Positions 42,391 through 51,500 of a stretch of DNA of 64,000 nt are shown one piece after another. The stretch lies in NCBI GenBank assembly GCA_963794265.1, contig CAWCDJ010000004.1:1054001-1118000 (forward strand), written 5' to 3'. The translations under genes and the position numbers were made by a program. The notes below the pieces were generated by a model. That model worked only from the letters and a program-made list of their open reading frames with translations. It did not search any database and was not told the origin of the DNA. Positions within the stretch are counted from its first letter, which is position 1; the number at the start of each line of letters is the position of its first letter. Source of the DNA: CAWCDJ01 sp963794265. GTDB taxonomy: Bacteria; Acidobacteriota; Terriglobia; Bryobacterales; Bryobacteraceae.

Positions 42391-45300
42391 ATGAAAAAAC
42401 TGCTCGCTCTGAATCGAAGCGAAATCGCGATTCGCATCCTGCGTGCTGCCAACGAACTGGGGTTGCGCACGGTGGCCATCTACTCCCAGGAAGACCGCCT
42501 GGCTCTGCATCGTTTCAAAGCAGATGAAGCGTACCTGATCGGGGAAGGCAAAGGTCCGGTTGAAGCGTATCTCGACGCGGAGGGTATCGTCGCCCTCGCC
42601 CGGGAAAAGGAAGTCGATGCGATTCATCCGGGCTACGGATTTCTCTCGGAGAATCCGGCCCTGGCGCGCGCCTGCGATCGCGCCGGCATCACCTTCATCG
42701 GGCCGAGCGCCGAATTGCTCGATCTGCTGGGGGACAAGACCGCGGCACGGCGCCTCGCGCAGCAAGCGGGCATCCCGGTGGTCCCCGGCACGGAAGAAGC
42801 CGTCCAAACTCCGCGCAAGGCGGAAAAGATCGCACACGAGATCGGTTTCCCGCTGATCGTCAAGGCTGCCTTCGGCGGCGGCGGCCGCGGTATGCGCGTG
42901 GTGGAGCGCCCCGCCGACTTCGCCGGGCGCCTGGAGGAGGCACGGCGCGAAGCCGCCGCGGCGTTCGGCAACGATGCCGTCTTCATCGAGCGCTTCGTGC
43001 GCCGCGCCCGCCACATCGAAGTTCAGATTCTGGGCGACCGCCATGGCAACATCGTGCACTTGTATGAGCGCGACTGCTCGGTGCAGAGGCGGCATCAGAA
43101 AGTCGTCGAAGTCGCGCCGGCCGTTTCGCTCGATCCGCAAATCCGCGCGGCGCTGGCCGATGCCGCGGTCCGGCTGGCGAAGGCCGCGGGCTATTACAAC
43201 GCTGGGACCGTCGAGTTCCTGGTGGATGCTGATTCCGGCGAGTGGTACTTCATCGAAGTCAATCCGCGCATCCAGGTGGAGCACACCGTCACCGAAATGG
43301 TGACCGGCATCGACCTGGTGCGCTGCCAGATTCAGGTGGCGCAAGGGCTCGAACTCCACAGCCACGAAATGAACCTGCCCGCGCAGGATGCGATTCCGCT
43401 CTACGGCTACGCGCTGCAATGCCGCATCACCACCGAAGATCCGGCCAACGGCTTCGTCCCCGATTACGGCAAGATCTCGACCTATCGCTCGCCCGCCGGT
43501 TTCGGCATCCGTCTGGATGGCGGCTCGGCCTATAGCGGCGCCGTGATCACCCCTTACTACGATTCGCTGCTGGTCAAGACCACCGCGTGGGGCCGGGAGT
43601 TCCGGCACGCCTGCCAGCGCATGGACCGCAGCCTGCGCGAGTTCCGCGTGCGCGGCGTGAAGACCAATATCCCGTTTCTCGAAAACGTGGTCAACCACCC
43701 TGATTTCCAGGCGGGAAACGTCACCACGGGCTGGCTCGAAGAGACGCCGGCGCTGTTCAAGTTCGTGCCCAGGCGCGACCGCGCCACCAAGATCCTGACC
43801 TACCTGGCGGACGTGATCGTCAACGGCAACCCCACCATCTCCGGGAAGCCCGCCCCGCGGCGCATCGGAACCCCACCCATTCCGCCGCACGATTCCTCCG
43901 CCCCGCCGGAAGGAACCCGCCAGATCTTACAGCGCCTCGGGCCGCAAGGCCTGGCCGAGTGGGCGGGCCAGCGGAGGCGCCTGCTGATGACCGACACCAC
44001 CTTCCGCGACGCACACCAGTCGCTGCTGGCCACCCGGGTCCGCACTTACGACATGATGGCCATCGCGAACTTCGTCTCGCACCGGCTGCACGGCCTGTTC
44101 AGCCTCGAGATGTGGGGCGGCGCCACCTTCGACGTGACCATGCGGTTCCTTCACGAGGACCCGTTCCAGCGCTTGCGGCGCCTGCGCGAGGCAATTCCGA
44201 ACATCTGCTTCCAAATGCTTCTGCGCGCGTCGAACGCGGTGGGTTACACGGCGTACCCCGACAACGTGGTGGCCGAGTTCATCTACGAAGCCTCGGCCCA
44301 GGGCATCGACATCTTCCGCATCTTCGACTCGCTCAACTGGCTGCCCAACATGAAGGCGTCGATGGAAGCGGTGCTCAAGACACGGTCCGTCTGCGAAGCC
44401 GCCATCTGCTACACCGGCGACATCCTCGACCCGCGGCGCGACAAGTACCCGCTCGAATACTACGTGCGGATGGCGAAGGAACTGGAGCGCATGGGAGCGC
44501 ACATCCTGGCCATCAAGGATATGGCCGGCCTGTGCAAGCCTTATGCCGCCGAAAAGCTGGTGAAGGCGCTGCGGCAGGAGATCGGGGTCCCCATCCACTT
44601 CCACACGCACGATACCAGCGGCCTGAATGCGGCTTCGGTGCTGAAAGCCGCCGAATCGGGCGTGCATATCGCCGACGCGGCCATCGCGTCCATGAGCGGC
44701 CAGACCAGCCAGCCCAACCTGAACTCGATCGTCGCCGCCCTGAACCACACGCGGCGCGACACCCGGCTGGATCTCGATGCGCTCAACCAGTATGCCGATT
44801 ACTGGGAAACGGTCCGCGAATTCTACGCGCCCTTCGATACCGGCCCGAAATCCGGCACGGCGGAAGTGTACATCCATGAAATGCCCGGCGGGCAGTACAC
44901 GAATTTCAGGGAGCAGGCCGAATCGATGGGGCTAGGCGCGCGGTGGCACGAAATCGCGCGCACTTATGCCGACGTCAACATGGCGTTCGGCGACATCGTC
45001 AAGGTCACACCCTCGAGCAAGGTGGTGGGCGACATGGCGATCTTCCTGGTGAACCACAACATGACCATGGAGCAGTTCGGGCGCCTCACGGCCGATCACA
45101 GCCTCACGCTGCCGACCTCGGTGATCGAAATGTTCCAGGGCTCGCTGGGCGAGCCCGAGGGCGGCTGGCCGAAGCAGTTGCAGAAGATCATCCTGCGCGG
45201 CTCGAAGCCGCAGCGCGGGCGCCCCGGAGCCAACCTGCCCAAGGTGGACCTGGACGAAACCGCCGCCGTAGTCGAGAAGAGGACCGGCCGCAAGCCCTCG

Positions 45301-45828
45301 CGCGACGAAGTCTTGAGTTACCTGATGTACCCCGAAGTATTCGTGAAGTTCGCTCGCGCGCACCAGTCCTACGGCGATGTCGAAGTGCTGCCGACTCCCC
45401 AGTTTTATTTCGGCATGCAGCGAGGCGACAGCGTCGCGGTGGAACTCGAGCCCGGCAAGACGCTGGTGGTGAAGTTTCAGACCGTCGGAGAGCCCCACCC
45501 CGACGGCACCCGCACGGTCTTCTTCGAGCTCAACGGCCAGCCGCGTGAAGTCGGGGTGCGCGACCGCTCGCTCGAAGCGAAGGAGCAGGCCAAGCCGAAG
45601 GCCGATCCGAACGTGCCGGGCCAGATCGGCGCGCCCATCCCGGGCGTGGTTTCGACAGTGGCGGTGGAGCTGAATCAGAAGATCGAGAAGGGCGACCGCC
45701 TGCTGGTCATGGAAGCCATGAAGATGCAGAGCACCGTCTACGCGCCCCTCGGCGGCACCGTGAAACAACTGCTGGTCCAGCCCGGGCAGCACGTGGAAGC
45801 CAAGGATCTGCTGCTGGCGATCGAGTAA
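42391..45828 (+). CDS. pyc: Pyruvate carboxylase
   Basis: 1,145 residues in the usual single-chain order. Biotin carboxylase, about 1-460: GGGGRGMRVVE near 163, RDCSVQRRHQKVVEVAPA and EVNPRIQVEHTVTE. Carboxyltransferase, about 530-1000: TDTTFRDAHQSLLATRVRT, AICYTGDILDPRRDKY, HFHTHDTSG. Biotinyl domain at the end: VMEAMKMQS near 1106 with the biotinylated Lys. It makes oxaloacetate from pyruvate, bicarbonate and ATP, feeding the TCA cycle and gluconeogenesis. An AGGAGG at 42354 is too far from the ATG to be its ribosome site. Confidence 0.97.
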   Translation: MKKLLALNRSEIAIRILRAANELGLRTVAIYSQEDRLALHRFKADEAYLIGEGKGPVEAYLDAEGIVALAREKEVDAIHPGYGFLSENPALARACDRAGITFIGPSAELLDLLGDKTAARRLAQQAGIPVVPGTEEAVQTPRKAEKIAHEIGFPLIVKAAFGGGGRGMRVVERPADFAGRLEEARREAAAAFGNDAVFIERFVRRARHIEVQILGDRHGNIVHLYERDCSVQRRHQKVVEVAPAVSLDPQIRAALADAAVRLAKAAGYYNAGTVEFLVDADSGEWYFIEVNPRIQVEHTVTEMVTGIDLVRCQIQVAQGLELHSHEMNLPAQDAIPLYGYALQCRITTEDPANGFVPDYGKISTYRSPAGFGIRLDGGSAYSGAVITPYYDSLLVKTTAWGREFRHACQRMDRSLREFRVRGVKTNIPFLENVVNHPDFQAGNVTTGWLEETPALFKFVPRRDRATKILTYLADVIVNGNPTISGKPAPRRIGTPPIPPHDSSAPPEGTRQILQRLGPQGLAEWAGQRRRLLMTDTTFRDAHQSLLATRVRTYDMMAIANFVSHRLHGLFSLEMWGGATFDVTMRFLHEDPFQRLRRLREAIPNICFQMLLRASNAVGYTAYPDNVVAEFIYEASAQGIDIFRIFDSLNWLPNMKASMEAVLKTRSVCEAAICYTGDILDPRRDKYPLEYYVRMAKELERMGAHILAIKDMAGLCKPYAAEKLVKALRQEIGVPIHFHTHDTSGLNAASVLKAAESGVHIADAAIASMSGQTSQPNLNSIVAALNHTRRDTRLDLDALNQYADYWETVREFYAPFDTGPKSGTAEVYIHEMPGGQYTNFREQAESMGLGARWHEIARTYADVNMAFGDIVKVTPSSKVVGDMAIFLVNHNMTMEQFGRLTADHSLTLPTSVIEMFQGSLGEPEGGWPKQLQKIILRGSKPQRGRPGANLPKVDLDETAAVVEKRTGRKPSRDEVLSYLMYPEVFVKFARAHQSYGDVEVLPTPQFYFGMQRGDSVAVELEPGKTLVVKFQTVGEPHPDGTRTVFFELNGQPREVGVRDRSLEAKEQAKPKADPNVPGQIGAPIPGVVSTVAVELNQKIEKGDRLLVMEAMKMQSTVYAPLGGTVKQLLVQPGQHVEAKDLLLAIE

Positions 45829-45859
45829 CCGGTCGGGTAGGCCTCCCGGCCTGCCCGGC

Positions 45860-47245
45860 TTATTCGATCTTGACCAGCGGCTCGGCCGCGGTGCCGTTGG
45901 CCGCCGCTTCGGCTTCTTCCGGCGTGAACGCTTCCACCTTCGCCGAAATATTCATCGAGCAGAATTTCGGGCCGCACATCGAACAGAAGTGCGCGTCCTT
46001 GAATCCATCGTCGGGAAGCGTTTCGTCATGCATCGCGCGGGCCGTTTCGGGGTCGAGCGAAAGATCGAACTGCCGGTTCCAGTCGAACGTGTAGCGCGCC
46101 CGGGAAAGATCGTCGTCGCGATCGCGCGCGCCCGGGCGATGCCGCGCGATGTCGGCGGCGTGCGCGGCGATCTTGTAGGCGATGATCCCGGCCTTCACGT
46201 CCTCGCGGTTCGGCAACCCCAGGTGCTCCTTGGGAGTGACGTAGCACAGCATCGACGCGCCGTACCAGCCGATCATGGCCGCGCCGATTGCCGACGTGAT
46301 GTGGTCGTAACCCGGCGCGATGTCGGTGACCAGCGGGCCCAGCGTGTAGAACGGCGCCTCGTAGCACATTTCGTTCTCCTTCTGGACCTGCATCTCGATC
46401 TGGTCCATGGGGATGTGCCCGGGGCCTTCGATCATCACCTGCACGTCGTACTCCCAGGCCTTCTTCGTGAGTTCGCCCAGGGTCTTCAGTTCCGCGAATT
46501 GCGCCTCGTCGCTGGCATCCGCCACGCTGCCGGGCCTGAGGCCGTCGCCCAGCGAGAAGGTGACGTCGTGCTTCTGGAAGATCTTGCAGATATCCTCAAA
46601 GCACTCGTAGAGCATGTTCTGCTTGTGGTTCCTGACCATCCACTCCGCCAGGATCGAGCCGCCCCGGCTGACGATCCCGGTGATTCGCCGGGTGGTGAGC
46701 GGAATGTACTGCACCAGGACTCCGGCGTGGATCGTCATATAATCCACGCCCTGTTCCGCCTGCTCTTCGATCACTTCGAGCATGACCTGCTTGCTGAGGT
46801 CCTCGACGCGGCGTACGCGCGAGAGCGCTTCATAAATCGGCACAGTCCCTATGGGCACGGGCGAAGCGCCGATGATTGCCTTTCGAATGGCCGGAATATC
46901 GCCGCCGGTCGAAAGGTCCATCACCGTATCCGCCCCGAATTTGACCGAGTAACGCAGTTTCTCGAGCTCTTCTTCGATATTCGAAGTGACCGCCGAGTTT
47001 CCGATGTTGGAATTAATCTTGCACTTCGAGGCCACCCCGATGGCCATCGGCTCCAGGTTCGTGTGATGCAGGTTCGCGGGAATGACCATCCTGCCGCGGG
47101 CCACTTCCGATCGAACCAACTCCCCAGACAAGCCCTCGCGTTTCGCAACGTAATGCATCTCCCCCGTAACGGCGCCCTTTCGGGCGTAATGCATTTGCGT
47201 GCGAATGGAATCTTCGTTTCGTTTCGCTACCCACTCTGTGCGCAT
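45860..47245 (-). CDS. thiC: Phosphomethylpyrimidine synthase ThiC
   Basis: 461 residues; GGGAG precedes the ATG. It has the ThiC core (MVIPANLHHTNLEPMAIGVASKCKINSNIGNSA, GADTVMDLSTGGDI, MIEGPGHIPMDQIEMQVQKE) and the C-terminal radical-SAM-like cluster site CSMCGPKFC. It turns aminoimidazole ribotide into HMP-P for thiamine synthesis using a [4Fe-4S] cluster and SAM. It is of the shorter ThiC type, without the long N-terminal extension of the E. coli enzyme. No TPP riboswitch is recognisable upstream. A GC hairpin and a tiny lysine-rich frame lie between it and the glycosyltransferase gene. Confidence 0.96.
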   Translation of the reverse strand: MRTEWVAKRNEDSIRTQMHYARKGAVTGEMHYVAKREGLSGELVRSEVARGRMVIPANLHHTNLEPMAIGVASKCKINSNIGNSAVTSNIEEELEKLRYSVKFGADTVMDLSTGGDIPAIRKAIIGASPVPIGTVPIYEALSRVRRVEDLSKQVMLEVIEEQAEQGVDYMTIHAGVLVQYIPLTTRRITGIVSRGGSILAEWMVRNHKQNMLYECFEDICKIFQKHDVTFSLGDGLRPGSVADASDEAQFAELKTLGELTKKAWEYDVQVMIEGPGHIPMDQIEMQVQKENEMCYEAPFYTLGPLVTDIAPGYDHITSAIGAAMIGWYGASMLCYVTPKEHLGLPNREDVKAGIIAYKIAAHAADIARHRPGARDRDDDLSRARYTFDWNRQFDLSLDPETARAMHDETLPDDGFKDAHFCSMCGPKFCSMNISAKVEAFTPEEAEAAANGTAAEPLVKIE

Positions 47246-47271
47246 GATCGCTCCCTGAAAATGACAACGGA

Positions 47272-47306
47272 CGGTTCGCCGGGCCTGTAGCGCCCCCGGC
47301 GAGCCG
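47272..47306 (-). terminator. GC-rich hairpin between the lysine-rich mini-gene and thiC
   Basis: On the minus strand CGGCTCGCCGGG pairs with CCCGGCGAACCG (12 pairs, one G-T) with an 11-base loop, followed by a weakly T-rich stretch. It could end transcripts of the mini-gene or act as an attenuator for thiC. Confidence 0.45.
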
Positions 47307-47332
47307 CCCGCGCCGGAACTCTTTCTTGCCTG

Positions 47333-47389
47333 CTACTTCTTCTTCTTGGGCTTCTTGGTTTCCTTTTTGGGGCTTCTGTCCTTCGCCAC
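47333..47389 (-). CDS. 18-residue lysine-rich mini-protein
   Basis: A GTG start with AAGGGAGG 7 bases upstream is followed by 18 codons (MAKDRSPKKETKKPKKKK) and TAG. Half of the residues are lysine. Tiny basic proteins beginning MxKDxSxKKExKKPK are annotated in many bacteria, but their role is unknown; nucleic-acid binding would fit the charge. The strong ribosome site and the hairpin after the stop support a real gene. Too short for a statistical call, so confidence is moderate. Confidence 0.6.
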   Translation of the reverse strand: MAKDRSPKKETKKPKKKK

Positions 47390-47422
47390 TGGAAATCCTC
47401 CCTTACGTTGAGATTATAACTG

Positions 47423-48559
47423 CTATACGATTGGACGACGCCTCAATTTGTACCGGTATCCGCGCCATTCAATAGTATTTCCAAACGCCGATGAAAGCAG
47501 TGCGGCCAGCCACATCCAGGTAGCCAGCGGAACCCACATCGCATGCACCCACTGGTGCCGCCTGAACCAGGGCTCGCAGGCCGGCAGCGCCGCCCTCGCG
47601 AGAATCGACCGGTTCAGCCCCTTCAGCATTCCCGGGGAAAGCTGCGCAATCAGTGCCCATTCCGCCAGGCGGCTGCCCCGGATCGAAGCAATCACCGAGG
47701 CGGCCATGCCGCCGCAGTAGATAACGTGCGCTGCCAGCGCCGGCCACCACAGCCGGGGGCGGTAGACGCGGGTGATCGTCATCTGCCGCCGCGCCCAACC
47801 CAGGAACTCCGCGGCCCCGGTACGCGCTAGGCACGGGGTGAGCGCGCCGGGCGCCCAGGCGATCGACAGCTTCGCGGCATGAATCGCATCGGCTAATGCG
47901 TAGTCGTCGCTCACCGTCTGCTTCCAATACTCCGGCACGCGCGCCTCGAAAAACGTCTCCTTGCGGATGGCCATGGCGCCGCCCCAGACGAAGCGATTGT
48001 CTCCCGGGCCGAAGGTGCCGCAGGCCACCGCGTCCCAGACGCTGCGCAGGAGAGACCAGAAGGCAGGCGGCACCGGCACGAACCAGCGGAACCCGGTTGA
48101 GGCGCCTACCCCTTTCTCGGCCAGCGGCGCCACCAGCGCCCGCAGCCAGCCCGGCCCGGGGCGGCCGTCCGAATCCGCGAACGCGAAGACGGCGCTGCTT
48201 TTCCGCGCCGCCCGCACGGCCGCTTGCAGGTTTTGCACTTTTTCACCGGTCGTCCGGTCGGCCCCGTTGGCCAGAACAATTTTGACGCGCGCCGGCAGCA
48301 CGGCGGGCGGAATATCCCACGCCGAGCGCGCCGCAACGATCAGTTCGTAATCCGGATAATCGAGCGAGGCGAGCGCCGCCAGGTTTTCGCGCAGCCCTTC
48401 CTCCCGGCCCTTCACGGGTACGATCACGGTAGCGGGCGGAAGCGCCTCGGGCCGCTCCGACAGCCGCCGCGACACGTACGCGGCGCGCCGGCGTTCGCCA
48501 CCGAGAGAGAGCAGCGCCAGAAGGAGAGCGGGGCCGGCGAAGAACCAGTACCAGAACAC
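47423..48559 (-). CDS. Membrane glycosyltransferase family 2 (ceramide-glucosyltransferase/HpnI-like)
   Basis: 378 residues. An N-terminal membrane segment (WYWFFAGPALLLALLSL) is followed by a GT-A domain (ATVIVPVKGREEGLRENLAAL, then FAFADSDGRPGPGWLRALV with the DSD metal site). The D-D-Q-R-R-like motif reads TVSDDYALADAI ... GWARRQMTITR. C-terminal hydrophobic segments (about 265-360) anchor it. This arrangement matches GT21 ceramide glucosyltransferases and hopanoid HpnI. It probably adds a sugar to a lipid at the inner membrane. The acceptor is unknown. It starts 15 bases after the carboxylase gene on the same strand. Confidence 0.85.
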   Translation of the reverse strand: MFWYWFFAGPALLLALLSLGGERRRAAYVSRRLSERPEALPPATVIVPVKGREEGLRENLAALASLDYPDYELIVAARSAWDIPPAVLPARVKIVLANGADRTTGEKVQNLQAAVRAARKSSAVFAFADSDGRPGPGWLRALVAPLAEKGVGASTGFRWFVPVPPAFWSLLRSVWDAVACGTFGPGDNRFVWGGAMAIRKETFFEARVPEYWKQTVSDDYALADAIHAAKLSIAWAPGALTPCLARTGAAEFLGWARRQMTITRVYRPRLWWPALAAHVIYCGGMAASVIASIRGSRLAEWALIAQLSPGMLKGLNRSILARAALPACEPWFRRHQWVHAMWVPLATWMWLAALLSSAFGNTIEWRGYRYKLRRRPIV

Positions 48560-48574
48560 ACCAGTCGTAGGATA

Positions 48575-51500
48575 TCAGGCCTTTGCCGTATCCGATTTTC
48601 CGTCGCTCGCGGCCAGGCGCACGACGAACATGAGATCCTCGCGGTTCACCGCCTGCCCGTTCTCCGGCACGACCCGGACCACCTGAAACAGGCTGCCGGC
48701 CGGGAACAGCCGGTCCTCGCCGGAGCGGAACGAGGCCAGGCTCAGGGGGCGGAAGCTCTTCATCGCCTCGAGCAGGCACAGCGTGTGCTCGCTGTCCACC
48801 ACGTCGCCGGCCTGAACGAATTCCGGCTCGCCGGGCGACGGTGCGCGGTAGAAAATACCCGCCGAGGGAGCCGGCACGCGGTATTCGTCGGTACCCGGGA
48901 TGCGAAGGCTGTCCAGATCCATGGCCTGCGCGGTTTCGCCGGCCGCGGCTTCCATCTCCGCGACCAGGGCGGCGCCGTCGATGCGCCGCGTGAACTCGCG
49001 CAGATAGGTGGTGTCGTAGTCGCCGCTCCGGAATTGGGGGTCGCTCAGGATCCGTTTGAGTACCGTAATGTTGGTGGAAATTCCCCGAACCTCCACGCTC
49101 TCGAGATACCCGCGCAGCAGGTCGATCACCTCTCCGCGCGTAGCGGCGTGCCCGATCAACTGTACGATCATGCTGTCGTAGTACGGCGTGACCACCGTGC
49201 CCTGCTCCACGGCGCGAATCAGGCTGATGCCGGGCCGATCGGGAAAGCGGAACACCGTCACGTCGCCGGGGCACGGCAGGAACGAAAGCGCGCCATCCGG
49301 GCCTCGCAGCGCGCGCTCGGCGTTGATCCGCAGTTCCATCGAGTAGCCGTTGCGGCCGGCTTCCATGGCTTCGATCGAATCTCCCGCCGCGATCTGGAAT
49401 TGCGCGCGGATGATGTCCACGCCGGAAACCGCCTCGGTCACCGGGTGCTCCACCTGCAGCCGCGTGTTCATCTCCATGAAATAGACCTCGCCGCGCGAAA
49501 GGTCGTAGATGAACTCCACGGTGCCGGCTCCCACATACCCGATGGATTCCGCGATCGTCGCGGCGTGGCTGCACACGTCCTGCTCCAGGTCCGCGGGCAG
49601 CGCCGTCGATCCCGACTCCTCGATCACCTTCTGGTTGTTCCGCTGCACCGAGCAATCGCGAAGGCCGAGCACCTTCGTGTGTCCGTAGCTGTCGCGCAGG
49701 ATCTGCACTTCCACATGGCGCAGCGAGGCGATGAACCGCTCCAGGTACACGTCGCCGTTGCCGAAGGCGCTGCGTGCTTCCGCCGAGATCCGCTGAAATG
49801 TGGCGATGAACTCCTCGGGCTGCTCCACCACGGCGATGCCCTTGCCGCCGCCGCCGTACACCGCCTTGATGATGACCGGGTATCCGATCTCCCCGGCCAG
49901 CCGCAGGGCGGCCTCGGCCTGCGTGACGATGCCGTGGCTTCCCGGCACCACCGGAATCCCCAGCCGCATGGCCGTGTGAATGGCGTTGGACTTGTGGCCC
50001 ATCAGGTCCATGCTTTCGGCCGGAGGTCCGACGAAATTAATCCCGTGGGCGCGGCACACGCGCGCGAAGGCTGCGCTCTCGGAAAGGAAGCCGATGCCCG
50101 GGTGCAGAGCCTCCGCGCCGTTCCGCTCGGCGACCCGCACGATGCTCATGGCGTTCAGGTAGCTTTCGCCGGGCGTGTTTCCGCCGATACAGACGAGGCG
50201 GTCGATCTCCGGGCGCAGCAGGCCGGCGGCGGGCGATTGCATGTCGGCGTCCGACTGCACCAGCACGACTTCGAGCCGGTTTTCCTGGGCCTTGCGGACG
50301 ATTTTTTCGGCCGCGCAGCCGCGCGCGTGCACCAGTACCCTCTTGAACCGCGCGGTGCGGATGGAATCGCCGATTTCGACGGAAGGCTCTTCCTCGGCGG
50401 TCTCCAGTTCCAGCCGCAGGACCCGGCCGATCACGTCTTCGACGGATTCCCTCGCGATCGGTATGGACGGGTCGATGGCGCGCAGCGATTCGTCCAATCC
50501 TTCGTAGAACGGGTGCTTTACCAGGCCGCGCATGGCGCCCGGCTCCCGGCTGAGGTAGTTCGAGAGCGTGGCGGCGCACGGCAGGTGCTCCGGCACCACG
50601 ATCTGGCCCGCAAACGGCATGTTGGTGCCTGCCAGATAATACGTCTGCACCAGCGGGTGCGTCACGAAGCTCGCCTGTGCGCCCCCGGTGCAGTCGCCAA
50701 ACCCGAAACACACCACCGGCCGCCCGGTCTCCCGAATGAACCGCGTGAGGCGGTCGTTCAGCACCGCCATGGGGAACAGGGCGCCGGCGCTTTCCTTGGT
50801 CTGCATGCCCCCGGAGGAAATGAAGGCGACCACGGGTATGTGCCGCCGGGCGCAATCCACCAGCAGCCGGCAGACCTTCTCGGTGGCCGCCATATCGAAC
50901 GCGCCGGCTTGAAATTCGAGGTTCGAAACCACCACGCCCACATGCCGCCGCGCCGCGCCGGCCCTCAGGCGGGCAATTCCGGTGATGGCGCCGCAGGGAG
51001 GGATCCCCTTAGCCAGGGCCTCTTCGATGGAGGCGCGAAAGCCCGGAAACCGGGCCGGATCGGCCGTCATCAGCCGCGAATCGGTCTCGCGGAAATCGAC
51101 GAAGAACCGCTCCAGAATGTCATTGGCGGTGATCGGCTTCTGCTTCTTGAGCTGCTGCAGTTCGTCCTGGATCAGCAGGTCCTGATAGGCTTCGGTCAGC
51201 CGGTTCCAGAAATCGCGAATGCCGATGTTCTGCGGCCGGATCTGCCCCTCGAACTCCCGCCCCGAGGCGCGGCGCTCGAAATACGCGGGCAGCAGGTGCT
51301 CGAAATAGAAGGTGATGATGGCGAACAGCGGCTCGCTCACCCGCGGGTGAACCAGTTTCTTCCACTCCTCCACCTTCTTCAGCAGTAGTTGACGGTCGCC
51401 GTGCTTGGCGAAGAAACTGATCCAGGTTATGAAGCGGCGCTTCATGGCGCGCTGCCGCTCCTCGCTCGAATCGGGAATCACACGCTGCCGGGCGAGCTCG

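Noticed and set aside
47246..47430. TPP riboswitch upstream of thiC
   Set aside because: Neither the CUGAGA-type segment nor the conserved GAUCCGG-like segment can be read on the minus strand.
48224..51388. Very long open frame on the plus strand (over 1,000 codons) opposite the carboxylase and glycosyltransferase genes
   Set aside because: It is a shadow of the high-G+C minus-strand genes. The minus strand encodes full known domains, while the plus-strand translation has no domain and biased composition.
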